From: Microbacteriaceae bacterium PS02070
Lineage (GTDB): Bacteria > Actinomycetota > Actinomycetes > Actinomycetales > Microbacteriaceae
DNA length: 64,000 nucleotides
Direction: 5' to 3'
Assembly: GCA_029959865.1 (NCBI GenBank)
Contig: JASCPE010000008.1
Coordinates: forward strand, 1 to 64,000
The notes under the pieces are model-generated. The model saw nothing but the letters and a program-made list of their open reading frames with translations, ran no database searches and was not told where the DNA came from. Of this stretch, positions 1 through 8,292 are shown piece after piece; positions within the stretch are counted from its first letter, which is position 1, and each line of letters opens with the position of its first letter. The position numbers and the translations under genes were made by a program.

Positions 1-115
1 CTTCGGGGGGGTCGGTTCCTTCGTCGGGGTCGGTTCCTTCGGCGGGGTCGGTTCCTTCGCCGGGGTCGGTTCCTTCGCCGGGGTCAGTTCCCTCTCCGGG
101 GTCGGTTCCTTCACC
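1..115 (-). repeat. 18-bp in-frame tandem repeat encoding EGTDPx
   Basis: Six 18-bp units in tandem on the minus strand encode EGTDPG (three times), EGTDPA, EGTDPD and EGTDPP. They form the extracytoplasmic tail of the sigma factor fusion. The array reaches the window edge, so its full length is not visible. Units differ mainly in the last codon, which fits slippage-prone coding repeats rather than a CRISPR array. Confidence 0.9.
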
Positions 116-1516
116 CTCGCCGGGAGTCGGTTCGGACGGGACCTCGGGTTGTGCCGTGGAACCATCCTCCTCCGGCACCTCCTCCGGGATGACCGGGGTG
201 GTTGGTGCCGCGGCGTCGTCGGTGTTCTCGTCCGTCTCGGTCTCAGCGTCCGTATTGGTGTCGTCATCGGACGCGGGCGGTTGCACGAGCGGGACACGGA
301 GCTCGGGGATCTCAGGCGACGGAATCGGCACCGAGTCCTCAGGCGGATAGAGCTCCTCGCTCGCGCCCGGGTCCGGGCCTTCGATGGGGGCGACGTCGGG
401 GTTGGTGCCGTCGACAGCAGTAATGCCCGCGGCATCCACCAGCGGCGAGTTCGAGGACATCTGCGGCACGACGACGGCTGCGGTGATCGCGCCACCCGCG
501 ATGAGGACCCCCGCCGCGGCAAGTCCGATCATCACACCCGCGTTCGCGAACACGCCGCCGGTTGCCGCGCCCGCGCTCGCGTTCCCTGCTGAGCCAGCAC
601 CCGCCCCGCTCGCAGCCCCGGCCGCGGCCTGGCTACCGGCGATCGCGGCGCCGGGTACCGGGGCACCCGGGTACGCGGAGGCGCCAGCGGCCATCGCGAC
701 GAGGGGTGCACCGCCGCCCTGGACCGTTGCGAGGTACGCCGTGGCGCCGCCTGCCCCGACGGTAAGAGGCAACAGAATCATCGCCAAGCGCGAGGAGACC
801 TCCTTCGCCTCCCCTGCAACGATGGTGCATCGCGCGCATTCGGACAGGTGAGTCTCGAATCGCTTCAGGTCACGCTTGCCGAGGTTGCCGCGGGCGTAAG
901 CGCCCATGCGTTCCAGGGTCCAGTGGCACTCCGACCCCTCCGGGGCGGACCGGAGGTGGGCTTGGATCCACGCTTCGCGCAGGCCCTCGCGCGCGCGGAA
1001 GGCGAGCTGCGCGACGGCCGTCGCCTTCATGCCCAGCAGAGGCGCGATCTCCGCTGGCTTCATCTGCTCGATCTCGGTGTACCAGAGCACCTCCTGCCAG
1101 CGACTGGGGAGGCTCTTGAACGCCTGATGCGTCAGGCCTCGGTCGAGGGCTTCCGCAGATGCTTCCTCGGACGTGTGGGGATCCTCGACGGCCTCGAGCT
1201 CATCGATGTTCGATTCGCGTCGCGCTCGCCCCCACGCGGCGGCGGTGTTGCGAATGCTGGTGAACAGATACGCGCGGAAGGATCCGGTGGGCCCGCCACC
1301 CTTGATGATCGACTGGTAGATCCGGGCGTACGCCTCCTGCACGAGGTCATCCGCGTCGAAGGCCGTCGTGATCGACCGGGCCACGACAATCCCCGACCGA
1401 TAGTGGCGGCGCCACAGCTCGCCGAATGCCTCGCTGTCACCCGAGCGGGTGCGCAGAACGAGGTCGGCGTCGCCCGCATTCGCGAGGTCGCGCGGTGATT
1501 CGTCGAGTTCGTGCAT
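1..1516 (-). CDS. Sigma-70 family (ECF-like) sigma factor fused to anti-sigma-type zinc finger, membrane segment and EGTDP-repeat tail (3' end off window)
   Basis: The minus strand is open from an ATG at 1516 to the left edge, giving 505 codons in the window with the stop outside. Residues about 27-95 look like sigma region 2 (GDSEAFGELWRRHYR, then DADDLVQEAYARIY). Residues about 123-185 look like region 4, with a helix-turn-helix around MKPAEIAPLLGMKATAV. A zinc-finger motif of the anti-sigma type follows (C197, H223, C227, C230; HLSECARC). Two hydrophobic stretches come next (about 244-265 and 328-350), the second a likely membrane helix. The tail is acidic and proline-rich and ends in six EGTDP copies. 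Sigma and anti-sigma functions are usually on separate proteins, so this looks self-restrained or membrane-tethered. Such fusions occur in Microbacteriaceae as far as I recall. The regulon is unknown. The start was chosen as the first ATG before region 2; its ribosome site is weak. Confidence 0.85.
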   Translation of the reverse strand, partial: MHELDESPRDLANAGDADLVLRTRSGDSEAFGELWRRHYRSGIVVARSITTAFDADDLVQEAYARIYQSIIKGGGPTGSFRAYLFTSIRNTAAAWGRARRESNIDELEAVEDPHTSEEASAEALDRGLTHQAFKSLPSRWQEVLWYTEIEQMKPAEIAPLLGMKATAVAQLAFRAREGLREAWIQAHLRSAPEGSECHWTLERMGAYARGNLGKRDLKRFETHLSECARCTIVAGEAKEVSSRLAMILLPLTVGAGGATAYLATVQGGGAPLVAMAAGASAYPGAPVPGAAIAGSQAAAGAASGAGAGSAGNASAGAATGGVFANAGVMIGLAAAGVLIAGGAITAAVVVPQMSSNSPLVDAAGITAVDGTNPDVAPIEGPDPGASEELYPPEDSVPIPSPEIPELRVPLVQPPASDDDTNTDAETETDENTDDAAAPTTPVIPEEVPEEDGSTAQPEVPSEPTPGEGEGTDPGEGTDPGEGTDPGEGTDPAEGTDPDEGTDPPE

Positions 1517-1770
1517 GGATTCGTGTGGCCTGCGGGGTGTGCAGATTCCTCTCAAAGATGAGATGTGCGGACGTCGGGTTTATGACGCACAGCGGCCCAT
1601 TCTCTCTCATCGAGCTGGAGAACGGGTCTGAGAAAAGATTCTCGCAATTCGCGTAATAGATCGGAAGGGGGTGCATCTCATCAGTGGACACGCTGAGACG
1701 TCCCTGGGGAGGGACGACCATCACGGTGGCACTTTGGGGGATCGGCTCACACGCTGATCTGGTTGCCGTG

Positions 1771-1892
1771 GCGGGTCCGGGAAGACCTCGGGGGGAGGGT
1801 TCCCGGGCCCGCGCTTTCAGCGGGACCACGAAGCGACATGGGGTTGTCGCTCCAGGGCACCGACCGGCCACCGTGGGGGGATGGCCGGTCGC
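1771..1892 (-). ncRNA. Candidate 6C small RNA (paired C6-loop hairpins)
   Basis: On the minus strand two strong hairpins each expose a run of six cytosines. The first has a 10-bp stem (1861-1870 with 1882-1891) and a loop containing CCCCCC. The second has a stem at 1771-1783 with 1800-1812 and a CCCCCC apex closed by CCT/AGG. Two C6 loops define the actinobacterial 6C RNA (mycobacterial B11), which pairs with G-rich ribosome-binding regions. A third hairpin between them (1833-1838 with 1845-1850) has a CCCC run, and another lies at 1697-1715. The region has no plausible protein gene. Ends are approximate and spacing between the two hairpins is wider than I expect for the family, so the family call is tentative. 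It could instead be the leader of the sigma factor gene. Confidence 0.55.
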
Positions 1893-1979
1893 GGAGGGTC
1901 GGCGAGGAGCTCGCCGGCCCTGACCTGTTTCTGCGTCGCGAAGGCCTGCGCAAACACGAGGTTCCGTTATGCTCGTGGT

Positions 1980-2053
1980 GTCGCGACTGGCGTTGAGGTG
2001 GGTTACCACCGGGGAGCGATTTTCAGGGCTTCGACCGCGCGCCTGGGCCGATG
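1980..2053 (+). ncRNA. ZTP (pfl) riboswitch upstream of glyA-folD
   Basis: The segment has the two conserved halves of the pfl/ZTP aptamer. The 5' half has GTCGCGACTGGCG, then a GTGGG...CCAC helix followed by GGGGAGCGA. The 3' half has CGCGCCTGGGCC, separated by a short variable linker. ZTP riboswitches sense the purine intermediate ZMP/ZTP, which accumulates when 10-formyl-tetrahydrofolate is short, and they commonly control glyA and folD, exactly the genes downstream. A possible -10 box TATGCT lies at 1968-1973. Only about 18 nt separate the aptamer from the AAGGAG ribosome site (2071-2076), with no U-run terminator between, so translational control is likely. The family call is firm; the mechanism is inferred. 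Confidence 0.92.
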
Positions 2054-2082
2054 CGAAACCCGACCACGCCAAGGAGATCCCC

Positions 2083-3363
2083 ATGAGCGATCCTTTGTTC
2101 AACGCCCCCATCGCTGAGGCCGACCCCGAGATCGCGCGGGTGCTCGATCAGGAGCGCATCCGTCAGCAGACCTATCTCGAGATGATCGCATCGGAGAATT
2201 TCGTTCCGGTGTCCGTGCTCCAGTCCCAGGGGTCCGTCCTCACCAATAAGTACGCCGAGGGCTATCCCGGCCGTCGCTATTACGGTGGCTGCGAAGTCGT
2301 CGATATCGCCGAAGAACTGGCGATCGCCCGCGCGAAGGAGCTCTTCGGCGCGGAGTTCGCCAACGTTCAACCGCATTCGGGTGCCTCCGCCAATGCTGCA
2401 GTGCTGCACGCGATCGCGCGACCGGGGGACACGCTGCTCGGCCTTGCCCTTGACCAGGGCGGTCACCTCACGCACGGGATGAAGATCAACTTCTCCGGTC
2501 GGCTCTACAACATCGTCGCCTACGGCGTCGACCCGGACACGTCCATCATCGACATGGATGAGGTGCGTCGCCTCGCCGTCGAGCACAAGCCGAAGGTCAT
2601 CATCGCCGGCTGGTCTGCCTACCCCCGCCAGCTCGATTTCGAGCGTTTCCGTGCGATCGCGGATGAGGTGGGCGCGCTCCTCTGGGTCGACATGGCGCAT
2701 TTCGCCGGGCTCGTTGCCGCCGGAGTCCACCCCTCCCCGGTGCCGTACGCCGACGTGGTCTCCTCCACCGTGCACAAGACCATCGGTGGCCCTCGGTCCG
2801 GATTCATCCTCACCAACGATGCGGACATCGCGAAGAAGATCAACACCGCGGTCTTCCCGGGGCAGCAGGGCGGCCCCCTCATGCATGTCATCGCCGCGAA
2901 AGCGACGGCGTTCAAGCTCGCGTCGACGCCTGCGTTCAGGGATCGCCAGGAGCGTACTCTGCGCGGTGCCGCGATCCTCGCGGAACGACTGTCCCAGAGT
3001 GACGTGACGGACGCGGGGATTGGGGTGCGCTCGGGGGGGACCGATGTCCATCTGGTGCTCGTCGACCTTCGCGACGCCGCGCTCGACGGCAAGCAGGCCG
3101 AGGACGTTCTCCATGACATCCACATCACGGTGAACCGCAATGCGGTCCCGAACGATCCGCGGCCGCCGATGGTCACCTCGGGCCTGCGGATCGGAACCCC
3201 GGCACTCGCGACTCGTGGATTCGGTGATGAGGAGTTCACTGAGGTTGCCGACATCATCGCGCTCGCGCTGCAGCCCGGCGCGGATCACGATGCCCTGCGG
3301 GCACGGGTCGCCGCCCTCACTGCGGCGTTCTCGCTCTACCCGGACCTGGAAGACTTTTCATGA
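2083..3363 (+). CDS. glyA: Serine hydroxymethyltransferase
   Basis: This 426-residue PLP enzyme interconverts serine and glycine while charging tetrahydrofolate to 5,10-methylene-THF in the cytoplasm. Near-complete family conservation is visible: [10 protein letters not shown] close to the N-terminus, [16 protein letters not shown], the HSGASAN cofactor loop, and the PLP-lysine motif STVHKT (K232). The ATG at 2083 is preceded by AAGGAG at a good distance; longer in-frame extensions run into the riboswitch and are rejected. The gene overlaps folD by ATGA and both lie behind the ZTP riboswitch, so one-carbon supply responds to formyl-folate status. Confidence 0.97.
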   Translation: MSDPLFNAPIAEADPEIARVLDQERIRQQTYLEMIASENFVPVSVLQSQGSVLTNKYAEGYPGRRYYGGCEVVDIAEELAIARAKELFGAEFANVQPHSGASANAAVLHAIARPGDTLLGLALDQGGHLTHGMKINFSGRLYNIVAYGVDPDTSIIDMDEVRRLAVEHKPKVIIAGWSAYPRQLDFERFRAIADEVGALLWVDMAHFAGLVAAGVHPSPVPYADVVSSTVHKTIGGPRSGFILTNDADIAKKINTAVFPGQQGGPLMHVIAAKATAFKLASTPAFRDRQERTLRGAAILAERLSQSDVTDAGIGVRSGGTDVHLVLVDLRDAALDGKQAEDVLHDIHITVNRNAVPNDPRPPMVTSGLRIGTPALATRGFGDEEFTEVADIIALALQPGADHDALRARVAALTAAFSLYPDLEDFS

Positions 3364-4250
3364 CCGCCCAGAAGCTCGATGGGGTCGCCACTGCCGCCGC
3401 GATCAAGGCTGAGCTGAAAGAGCGCGTCACGGCGTTGGCTGAGAAGGGGATCTTTCCTGGACTCGGGACACTCCTCGTCGGTGACGACCCCGCATCGCGC
3501 TCATACGTGACGGGGAAGCACCGCGACTGTGCCGAGGTCGGCGTCGCCTCCATCTCTGTCGAGTTGCCCGCTGACGCGACGCAGGAGGAGATCGCGGACG
3601 CGGTCCGGAATCTCAACGAGGATGCCGCGGTGACCGGCTTCATCGTGCAGTTGCCGTTGCCGAAGGGCATCGACGAGAACGCGATCCTCGAGCTCATCGA
3701 TCCAGCCAAGGACGCGGATGGACTGCACCCCACGAATCTTGGTCGTCTCGTGCTCGGCGTCGACCCCGCCCACTCGGTGGAAGCGCCCCTGCCCTGCACG
3801 CCGGTGGGCGTCGTCGAACTGCTGACACGCCACGGCGTGAAGACCGCCGGTGCGCACGTGACCGTCATCGGCCGCGGTATCACCGTGGGTCGCCCGTTGG
3901 GGCTGCTCCTCACTCGCAAGGGCACGGACGCGACCGTCACCCTGACTCACTCCCGTACACCCGACCTCGCCGCGGAAGTGCGCCGTGCCGACATCGTGGT
4001 CGCTGCCGTCGGGCAGCCCCACCTCGTTCAGCCCGACTGGATCAAGCCGGGAGCAGCGGTGCTGGATGTCGGTGTGACCCGCGTGGGGACGACGCCCTCT
4101 GGCAAGGCGAAGCTCGCGGGTGACGTGGACCCGGGCGTCGCGGAGGTCGCGGCGTGGCTGTCGCCGAATCCCGGCGGCGTGGGCCCGATGACGCGCGCGA
4201 TGCTGGTCGCCAATGTTGTGGCGGCGGCGGAGCGCGTGACGCGCGGGTGA
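3360..4250 (+). CDS. folD: Bifunctional methylene-THF dehydrogenase / methenyl-THF cyclohydrolase
   Basis: FolD (296 residues) converts 5,10-methylene-THF to 10-formyl-THF with NADP in the cytoplasm. Seen in the sequence: the catalytic region [10 protein letters not shown] (Y49, K53), Q97 in VQLPLP, D120 in KDADGLHP, the dinucleotide loop [12 protein letters not shown], and the C-terminal PGGVGPMT signature. Length is typical. The ATG overlaps the glyA stop, so the two are translationally coupled and share the ZTP riboswitch. Together they deliver formyl groups for purine synthesis. It ends three bases before the convergent ABC transporter gene. Confidence 0.97.
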   Translation: MTAQKLDGVATAAAIKAELKERVTALAEKGIFPGLGTLLVGDDPASRSYVTGKHRDCAEVGVASISVELPADATQEEIADAVRNLNEDAAVTGFIVQLPLPKGIDENAILELIDPAKDADGLHPTNLGRLVLGVDPAHSVEAPLPCTPVGVVELLTRHGVKTAGAHVTVIGRGITVGRPLGLLLTRKGTDATVTLTHSRTPDLAAEVRRADIVVAAVGQPHLVQPDWIKPGAAVLDVGVTRVGTTPSGKAKLAGDVDPGVAEVAAWLSPNPGGVGPMTRAMLVANVVAAAERVTRG

Positions 4251-4253
4251 CAC

Positions 4254-4988
4254 TCAGGCGGTGAACCGGGAGAGGAATTCCCTCGTGCGCGGCTGCTCCG
4301 CGGCGCCGAAGAGACGAGAGGGTGCACCCTCTTCAACGATGTGACCGCCATCGAGGAAGACCACTCGCTCGGCGACGTCGCGAGCGAAGGCCATCTCATG
4401 GGTCGCCATCAGAATCGTCGTGCCACTCTCGGCAAGCGTGCGGACAAGGTCGAGCACCTCCGTGACCAGTTCCGGGTCGAGGGCTGAGGTGATCTCGTCC
4501 AGCAGCAGCACCTCGGGATCGGTCGCGATGGCTCGGATGATCGCGGCGCGCTGCTGCTGGCCGCCGGAGAGGCGGTCGGGGTGAGCCCGCGCCTTGTCTG
4601 CCAACCCGATCCGCTCCAGCAGGCTGAGGGCACGCTGCTCCGCCGACGCGCGAGGCTCGCGGTGCACGATGCGCGACGCGAGGGTCACGTTGTCCAGGAC
4701 GGACAGATGGGGGAACAGGTTGTAACTCTGGAAGACCGCTCCCAAGCGCGCACGCACCTGGTTCGCGTTGATCCGGGGGTCGGAGATGTCTTCTTGCCCG
4801 AGCCAGATCTGCCCATCGTCGATGGACTCGAGCAATCCCAGGCAGCGCAGGAGGGTCGACTTTCCCGAACCGCTCGGACCGATGAGCGCGACAACTTCGT
4901 GCTGGCGCAGCTCCAGGTCGATCCCGCGTAAGACGACCTGGTCTCTGAATGACTTCCACACGTTCTTCGCGCGCAAGACCACGCTCAT
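4254..4988 (-). CDS. Polar amino-acid ABC transporter, ATP-binding protein
   Basis: This 244-residue ATPase energises the adjacent importer at the inner face of the membrane. It has Walker A GPSGSGKST, the signature LSGGQQQR, Walker B LLLDEITSALDPE and the switch histidine in ATHEMAFA. The HisP/GlnQ type is indicated by size and by the LSGGQQQR form. The chosen start is the ATG at 4988, which overlaps the permease stop as ATGA; the much longer open frame upstream is out-of-frame permease sequence. It is the last gene of an SBP-permease-ATPase operon. The substrate is not predictable beyond a polar amino acid. Confidence 0.93.
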   Translation of the reverse strand: MSVVLRAKNVWKSFRDQVVLRGIDLELRQHEVVALIGPSGSGKSTLLRCLGLLESIDDGQIWLGQEDISDPRINANQVRARLGAVFQSYNLFPHLSVLDNVTLASRIVHREPRASAEQRALSLLERIGLADKARAHPDRLSGGQQQRAAIIRAIATDPEVLLLDEITSALDPELVTEVLDLVRTLAESGTTILMATHEMAFARDVAERVVFLDGGHIVEEGAPSRLFGAAEQPRTREFLSRFTA

Positions 4989-5830
4989 ACGAGCTCTCCC
5001 ATCTGCTCCCGGCGTCGCAGTCGTGCGGTGTACCAATCGGTGAGGCGGATGGTCGGGATCGCCAGGAGAACGAACAGGAGCCCGGCGACGACATACGGCG
5101 TGAAGTTGTACGACAGTGCCACTTCGGAGCGTGCCGCAGCGACCGCGTCGATCGCGCCGAGGATGGAGACAAGGCCGACATCCTTCTGAAGGGAGACGAA
5201 GTCGTTCATCAGCGGAGGGGTCATCTTCCGGAGCGCTTGGGGAAGTACCACCCGCCGGAGGGTCTGCACGTGTCCGAGGCCCAGCGCGCGGGCCGCCAGC
5301 CGCTGGGAGGGATGGACGGCTTCGATGCCGGCGCGAATCACCTCCGCGACGTACGCCGAGTAGGTCAGCGTGATCGCGATGACACCGAGCACAACCGGGG
5401 GCACACGCGTGTCCAGGATCGTGGGGAGGCCGAAGCCGACGAGGTAGAGGACGATGATGAAGGGAAACCCTCGAAAGAGGTCTGTGTAGCCGGCAGCGAC
5501 AGCGCGCAGGGGAAAGAAGACCGGTCCGCGCAGCGTCCGCAGGAGGGCGATCAGCAGAGCCGTGACACTCACGGTGAGTAAGGACCACGCAAGAACCTGC
5601 AGGTTCAGCAAGAACCCGTCCCACACTTTCGGGAGCGACTCCCACGCGGTCTGTGGGTCGAAGAACCACTCCTGAACGAGCGCCCACCCGGGCGTATTGA
5701 TGACGAACACCCACGCGAGCGCGGCGAACACAACGGTCGAGGCTGCCGCGATCAAGACCGAGCGCACCGACTGACGGCGTCGGAACGCGCGCCGCTCGAG
5801 TTCGAGCGCGCTGGGCTGATGGATGCTCAC
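4985..5830 (-). CDS. Amino-acid ABC transporter permease (HisM/GlnP type)
   Basis: This 281-residue inner-membrane protein has a basic N-terminal leader (RRAFRRRQ) and about five to six hydrophobic helices. The EAA-like coupling loop is visible around VIRAGIEAVHPSQRLAARALGLGHVQTLRRVVLPQA, typical of polar amino-acid permeases. Start is taken as GTG at 5830 because no ATG fits before the first helix; its ribosome site is weak. It lies 20 bases after the binding-protein gene and overlaps the ATPase gene. It probably works as a homodimer since only one permease is present. Confidence 0.92.
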   Translation of the reverse strand: MSIHQPSALELERRAFRRRQSVRSVLIAAASTVVFAALAWVFVINTPGWALVQEWFFDPQTAWESLPKVWDGFLLNLQVLAWSLLTVSVTALLIALLRTLRGPVFFPLRAVAAGYTDLFRGFPFIIVLYLVGFGLPTILDTRVPPVVLGVIAITLTYSAYVAEVIRAGIEAVHPSQRLAARALGLGHVQTLRRVVLPQALRKMTPPLMNDFVSLQKDVGLVSILGAIDAVAAARSEVALSYNFTPYVVAGLLFVLLAIPTIRLTDWYTARLRRREQMGELV

Positions 5831-5850
5831 ACCGAGACGCTAGCGCGCCC

Positions 5851-6714
5851 TCATTCCAGGAGCGTGACGCCCTGGCCGGACCCCAGCCACTCATCCGTGA
5901 TCGCGTCGAGCGTTCCTTCCGCGCGAAGCGACTCGATCGCTTCCGACACCGGGGCGGTCAACGCGGAGTCCTTGGGGAGCAGGATGCCCCACTCGTCCGG
6001 AACGCCCGCGGACGGAAGCTCGCCGACGATGAACGAATCCTCGATGTACACCGCGGTGGCGTAGTAGGCCGTAGGCAGATCCAGGACGATCGCATCGACC
6101 TGGCCCGCGCCCAGCGCCGCGACAGCGTCCTCGTTCGATCCGTAGAGCTGCGGGTCCGTCTCGGGCTGCACAGCCTCCGTGATCGTCGTGGCGCTCGTCG
6201 AGCCGGACATCGCCCCCAGGACCAAGGGCTTGAGCCCATCGAGGGAGTCCACGCCGTCGGCCGCCCCGCCCTCGAGCGCGACGACGGCTTGGGAGGCCTC
6301 GTAGTACGGGGCGGAGAAGTCCACCGCCTGCCGTCGCTCGTCGGTGATCGTGTACTGCTGGATATTGAGATCGAAGCTCTTCGGTCCCGGAGCGATCGCA
6401 GATTCGAAACTCGTCCGCACCCACTCGACGTCGTCCGCATCGAAGCCGAGCTTCTCAGCGACGGCGTAGGCGACGGCGGCTTCGAAGCCTTCGCCCGACG
6501 TCGGGTCATCGTCGATCACGTACGGGTAGTACGCGGTCTCGCCGGTCGCGATCGTCAATGTTTCAGGCGTGACCAGCGCGTCGTCGGGAATGCCGGAGGC
6601 ATCCGTCGACGACGCCGCCGGGTCAGCGGTCTCGCCGCCCCCACAGCCGGTGAGCAGGAGAGCGGCCGCCGCGGTCGCGGCTAAGACGGAAGAACGCAGG
6701 ATCGGGTGCCTCAT
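5851..6714 (-). CDS. Amino-acid ABC transporter substrate-binding lipoprotein
   Basis: This 287-residue protein begins with a lipoprotein signal peptide (basic start, hydrophobic core, LLTGC lipobox with the cysteine at about 24). The mature part is a family 3 solute-binding fold: TIATGETAYYPYVIDD at the first lobe, a D-rich hinge region (SFDLNIQQYTITDERRQAVDFSAPYYEA), and a second lobe with GSNEDAVAALGAGQVDAIV. It captures the substrate outside the membrane and delivers it to the permease encoded directly downstream. It is the first gene of the operon. The ligand is unknown. Confidence 0.93.
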   Translation of the reverse strand: MRHPILRSSVLAATAAAALLLTGCGGGETADPAASSTDASGIPDDALVTPETLTIATGETAYYPYVIDDDPTSGEGFEAAVAYAVAEKLGFDADDVEWVRTSFESAIAPGPKSFDLNIQQYTITDERRQAVDFSAPYYEASQAVVALEGGAADGVDSLDGLKPLVLGAMSGSTSATTITEAVQPETDPQLYGSNEDAVAALGAGQVDAIVLDLPTAYYATAVYIEDSFIVGELPSAGVPDEWGILLPKDSALTAPVSEAIESLRAEGTLDAITDEWLGSGQGVTLLE

Positions 6715-6825
6715 GGAATGCCTTCGGGTCAGGTCAGCTCGGGGTCTGACTCATCATCGCCGACGATGCGCCCGGACAGCCCCACCCCGCGTCAGATTGT
6801 TACGCCGGGAGACGGCACGAGGTGT

Positions 6826-7389
6826 TCAGCTCTTGTCGAGGTCGTCGAACATCCGGCGCTGCTCCGGCGTCAGCCCATCTTTCAATTCGGCCCGTGCGGC
6901 ACTCGTCTGAGGGGAGGGCGGCTCCGCCCCGGCCCCTGATCCGGCGCTCTCGCGACGGTTCAGGCCGGTCTCCGCACGGTCATAAAGCGCGCTCGTGCGC
7001 GCGTGGATGGCGTCATCGACCTGGTCGTAGATGATCCAGGCCACGAGGAGAAGCAGCGGCGGCAGAATCCAGGCGAACACCAACCCTTGGACGCGGATGC
7101 CCGAGAGCACCACGACGAGAATCCAGACGATCAGCTCTACGACGAAGACGGCGCCGTACTGGACGAGCTTCTCGCCGAGTCGATTCTGCTTTCGAGCGAT
7201 CTTGTCCGCCGTCGGTGCGAAGAGCCGGCTGATGAGGGGCTTGAGCCAGATGGTTCCCGCGGTGAGGATGACGGCTCCCCACAGAGCGGCGAATCCGACC
7301 TGGACGCGCGGCAGGAGGAAGCCGATGGCGAGGAGAACGAGGACGTTGAATACGTAGAGCGAGGCGAATCGCACGACCCATTGCTTCAT
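6826..7389 (-). CDS. Small membrane protein of unknown function
   Basis: This 187-residue protein has four predicted membrane helices: about residues 8-27, 31-50, 77-97 and 103-122. A hydrophilic, Ala/Pro/Ser-rich cytosolic tail follows and ends in a conserved-looking segment, LTPEQRRMFDDLDKS. I do not recognise a named family. Starts further downstream would remove the first helix, so the ATG at 7389 is kept. It stands alone between the ABC importer and a transglutaminase-like gene on the same strand, which gives no functional hint. Confidence 0.8.
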   Translation of the reverse strand: MKQWVVRFASLYVFNVLVLLAIGFLLPRVQVGFAALWGAVILTAGTIWLKPLISRLFAPTADKIARKQNRLGEKLVQYGAVFVVELIVWILVVVLSGIRVQGLVFAWILPPLLLLVAWIIYDQVDDAIHARTSALYDRAETGLNRRESAGSGAGAEPPSPQTSAARAELKDGLTPEQRRMFDDLDKS

Positions 7390-7444
7390 AGGTCTAGCCT
7401 GTCATGCCTGAGTGGGCAGCGACAGTGAGTGACGGTCCGCGTGG

Positions 7445-8242
7445 TCAGCGGATCTCCGCGAGCTGGTTGAGGTCGTCCTGGGGGAGCTCGTCGACGACGG
7501 CCGTCACGGTGCTCTCAATGAGGTCCGCACGTCCAGCGAGGACGTTGAGGAAAGCGGTGTCGGCCGCATCGCGTCCGGTCGCGATGCGAACGAGCGAACT
7601 GCGCGGCGCGAGAGTCGTCGCGTCGATGACATGCCACTTGCCGTCGAGCCATGCCTCGGCGACCGCGTGGAAGTCCATGGGGCTCAGCCCCGGAGCGTAC
7701 ACCGACACCAGACGGGCGGGCACGCCGAGCGCTCGCAGAAGCGCGACACCGACGTGCGAGTAGTCACGGCACACGCCTTGCCGCGCAAGGATCGTCCGCA
7801 CGGCGCCGTCGGTGGGGAGCGAAGAGCCCGGGACGTAGCTGAGCTGGGTGCCGACCCACGAGGCAACGTTCTTGAGGAGTTCGGGCGCTGACTCCGTGGC
7901 ATCGAACTCAGCGTGCGCCGTAGGCGCCAGCGTGTCGGACTCGGCATAGCGGCTCGGGCGACCGTAAACGAGGAGTTCGGTGTCCTCGGAGGTCGCTTCC
8001 TCACCTTGACCCTCGATCGACGCGGTGTACTCGAGGACGAGTTCTCCCACAGGTGCGGCAACGCGATGGAGGCGTCCGCCGACGGTGTCGGGGAGCTCGG
8101 TCACCGGAACTGCCTCCCCGTCGACCGTCACTGTCAGGTTCTCGCTCGTCGGAGCGTAGAGAGACGACACGGCGACAGAAAACACCAGGTCGGCCGGTGC
8201 GGTGACATTGAGGACGATCCGGGAGGAGACATCACGCTTCAT
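7445..8242 (-). CDS. Transglutaminase-like (cysteine protease fold) domain protein
   Basis: The 265-residue protein has an N-terminal beta-rich region (about 1-105) followed by a transglutaminase-like core. The catalytic triad is visible: C158 in GVCRDYSH, H192 in DFHAVAEAW and D207 in HVIDATTLAPR. It has no signal peptide or membrane helix, so it is probably cytosolic. Bacterial members of this family are usually proteases or amidases rather than true crosslinkers. It is monocistronic with respect to its neighbours by spacing. The substrate is unknown. Confidence 0.88.
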   Translation of the reverse strand: MKRDVSSRIVLNVTAPADLVFSVAVSSLYAPTSENLTVTVDGEAVPVTELPDTVGGRLHRVAAPVGELVLEYTASIEGQGEEATSEDTELLVYGRPSRYAESDTLAPTAHAEFDATESAPELLKNVASWVGTQLSYVPGSSLPTDGAVRTILARQGVCRDYSHVGVALLRALGVPARLVSVYAPGLSPMDFHAVAEAWLDGKWHVIDATTLAPRSSLVRIATGRDAADTAFLNVLAGRADLIESTVTAVVDELPQDDLNQLAEIR

Positions 8243-8292
8243 GCTTCTAGGTTCTCACGTTCGTGTATCGAACGTGTGACACATGGCACGCG

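Noticed and set aside
1-115. Tandem repeats as a possible CRISPR or microsatellite
   Set aside because: The 18-bp units are contiguous, in frame and encode EGTDPx within a long open gene; no spacers exist.
384-851. Plus-strand open frame of 155 codons near the left end
   Set aside because: It lies antisense to the sigma factor fusion, is rich in Pro/Ala from the complement and has no family features.
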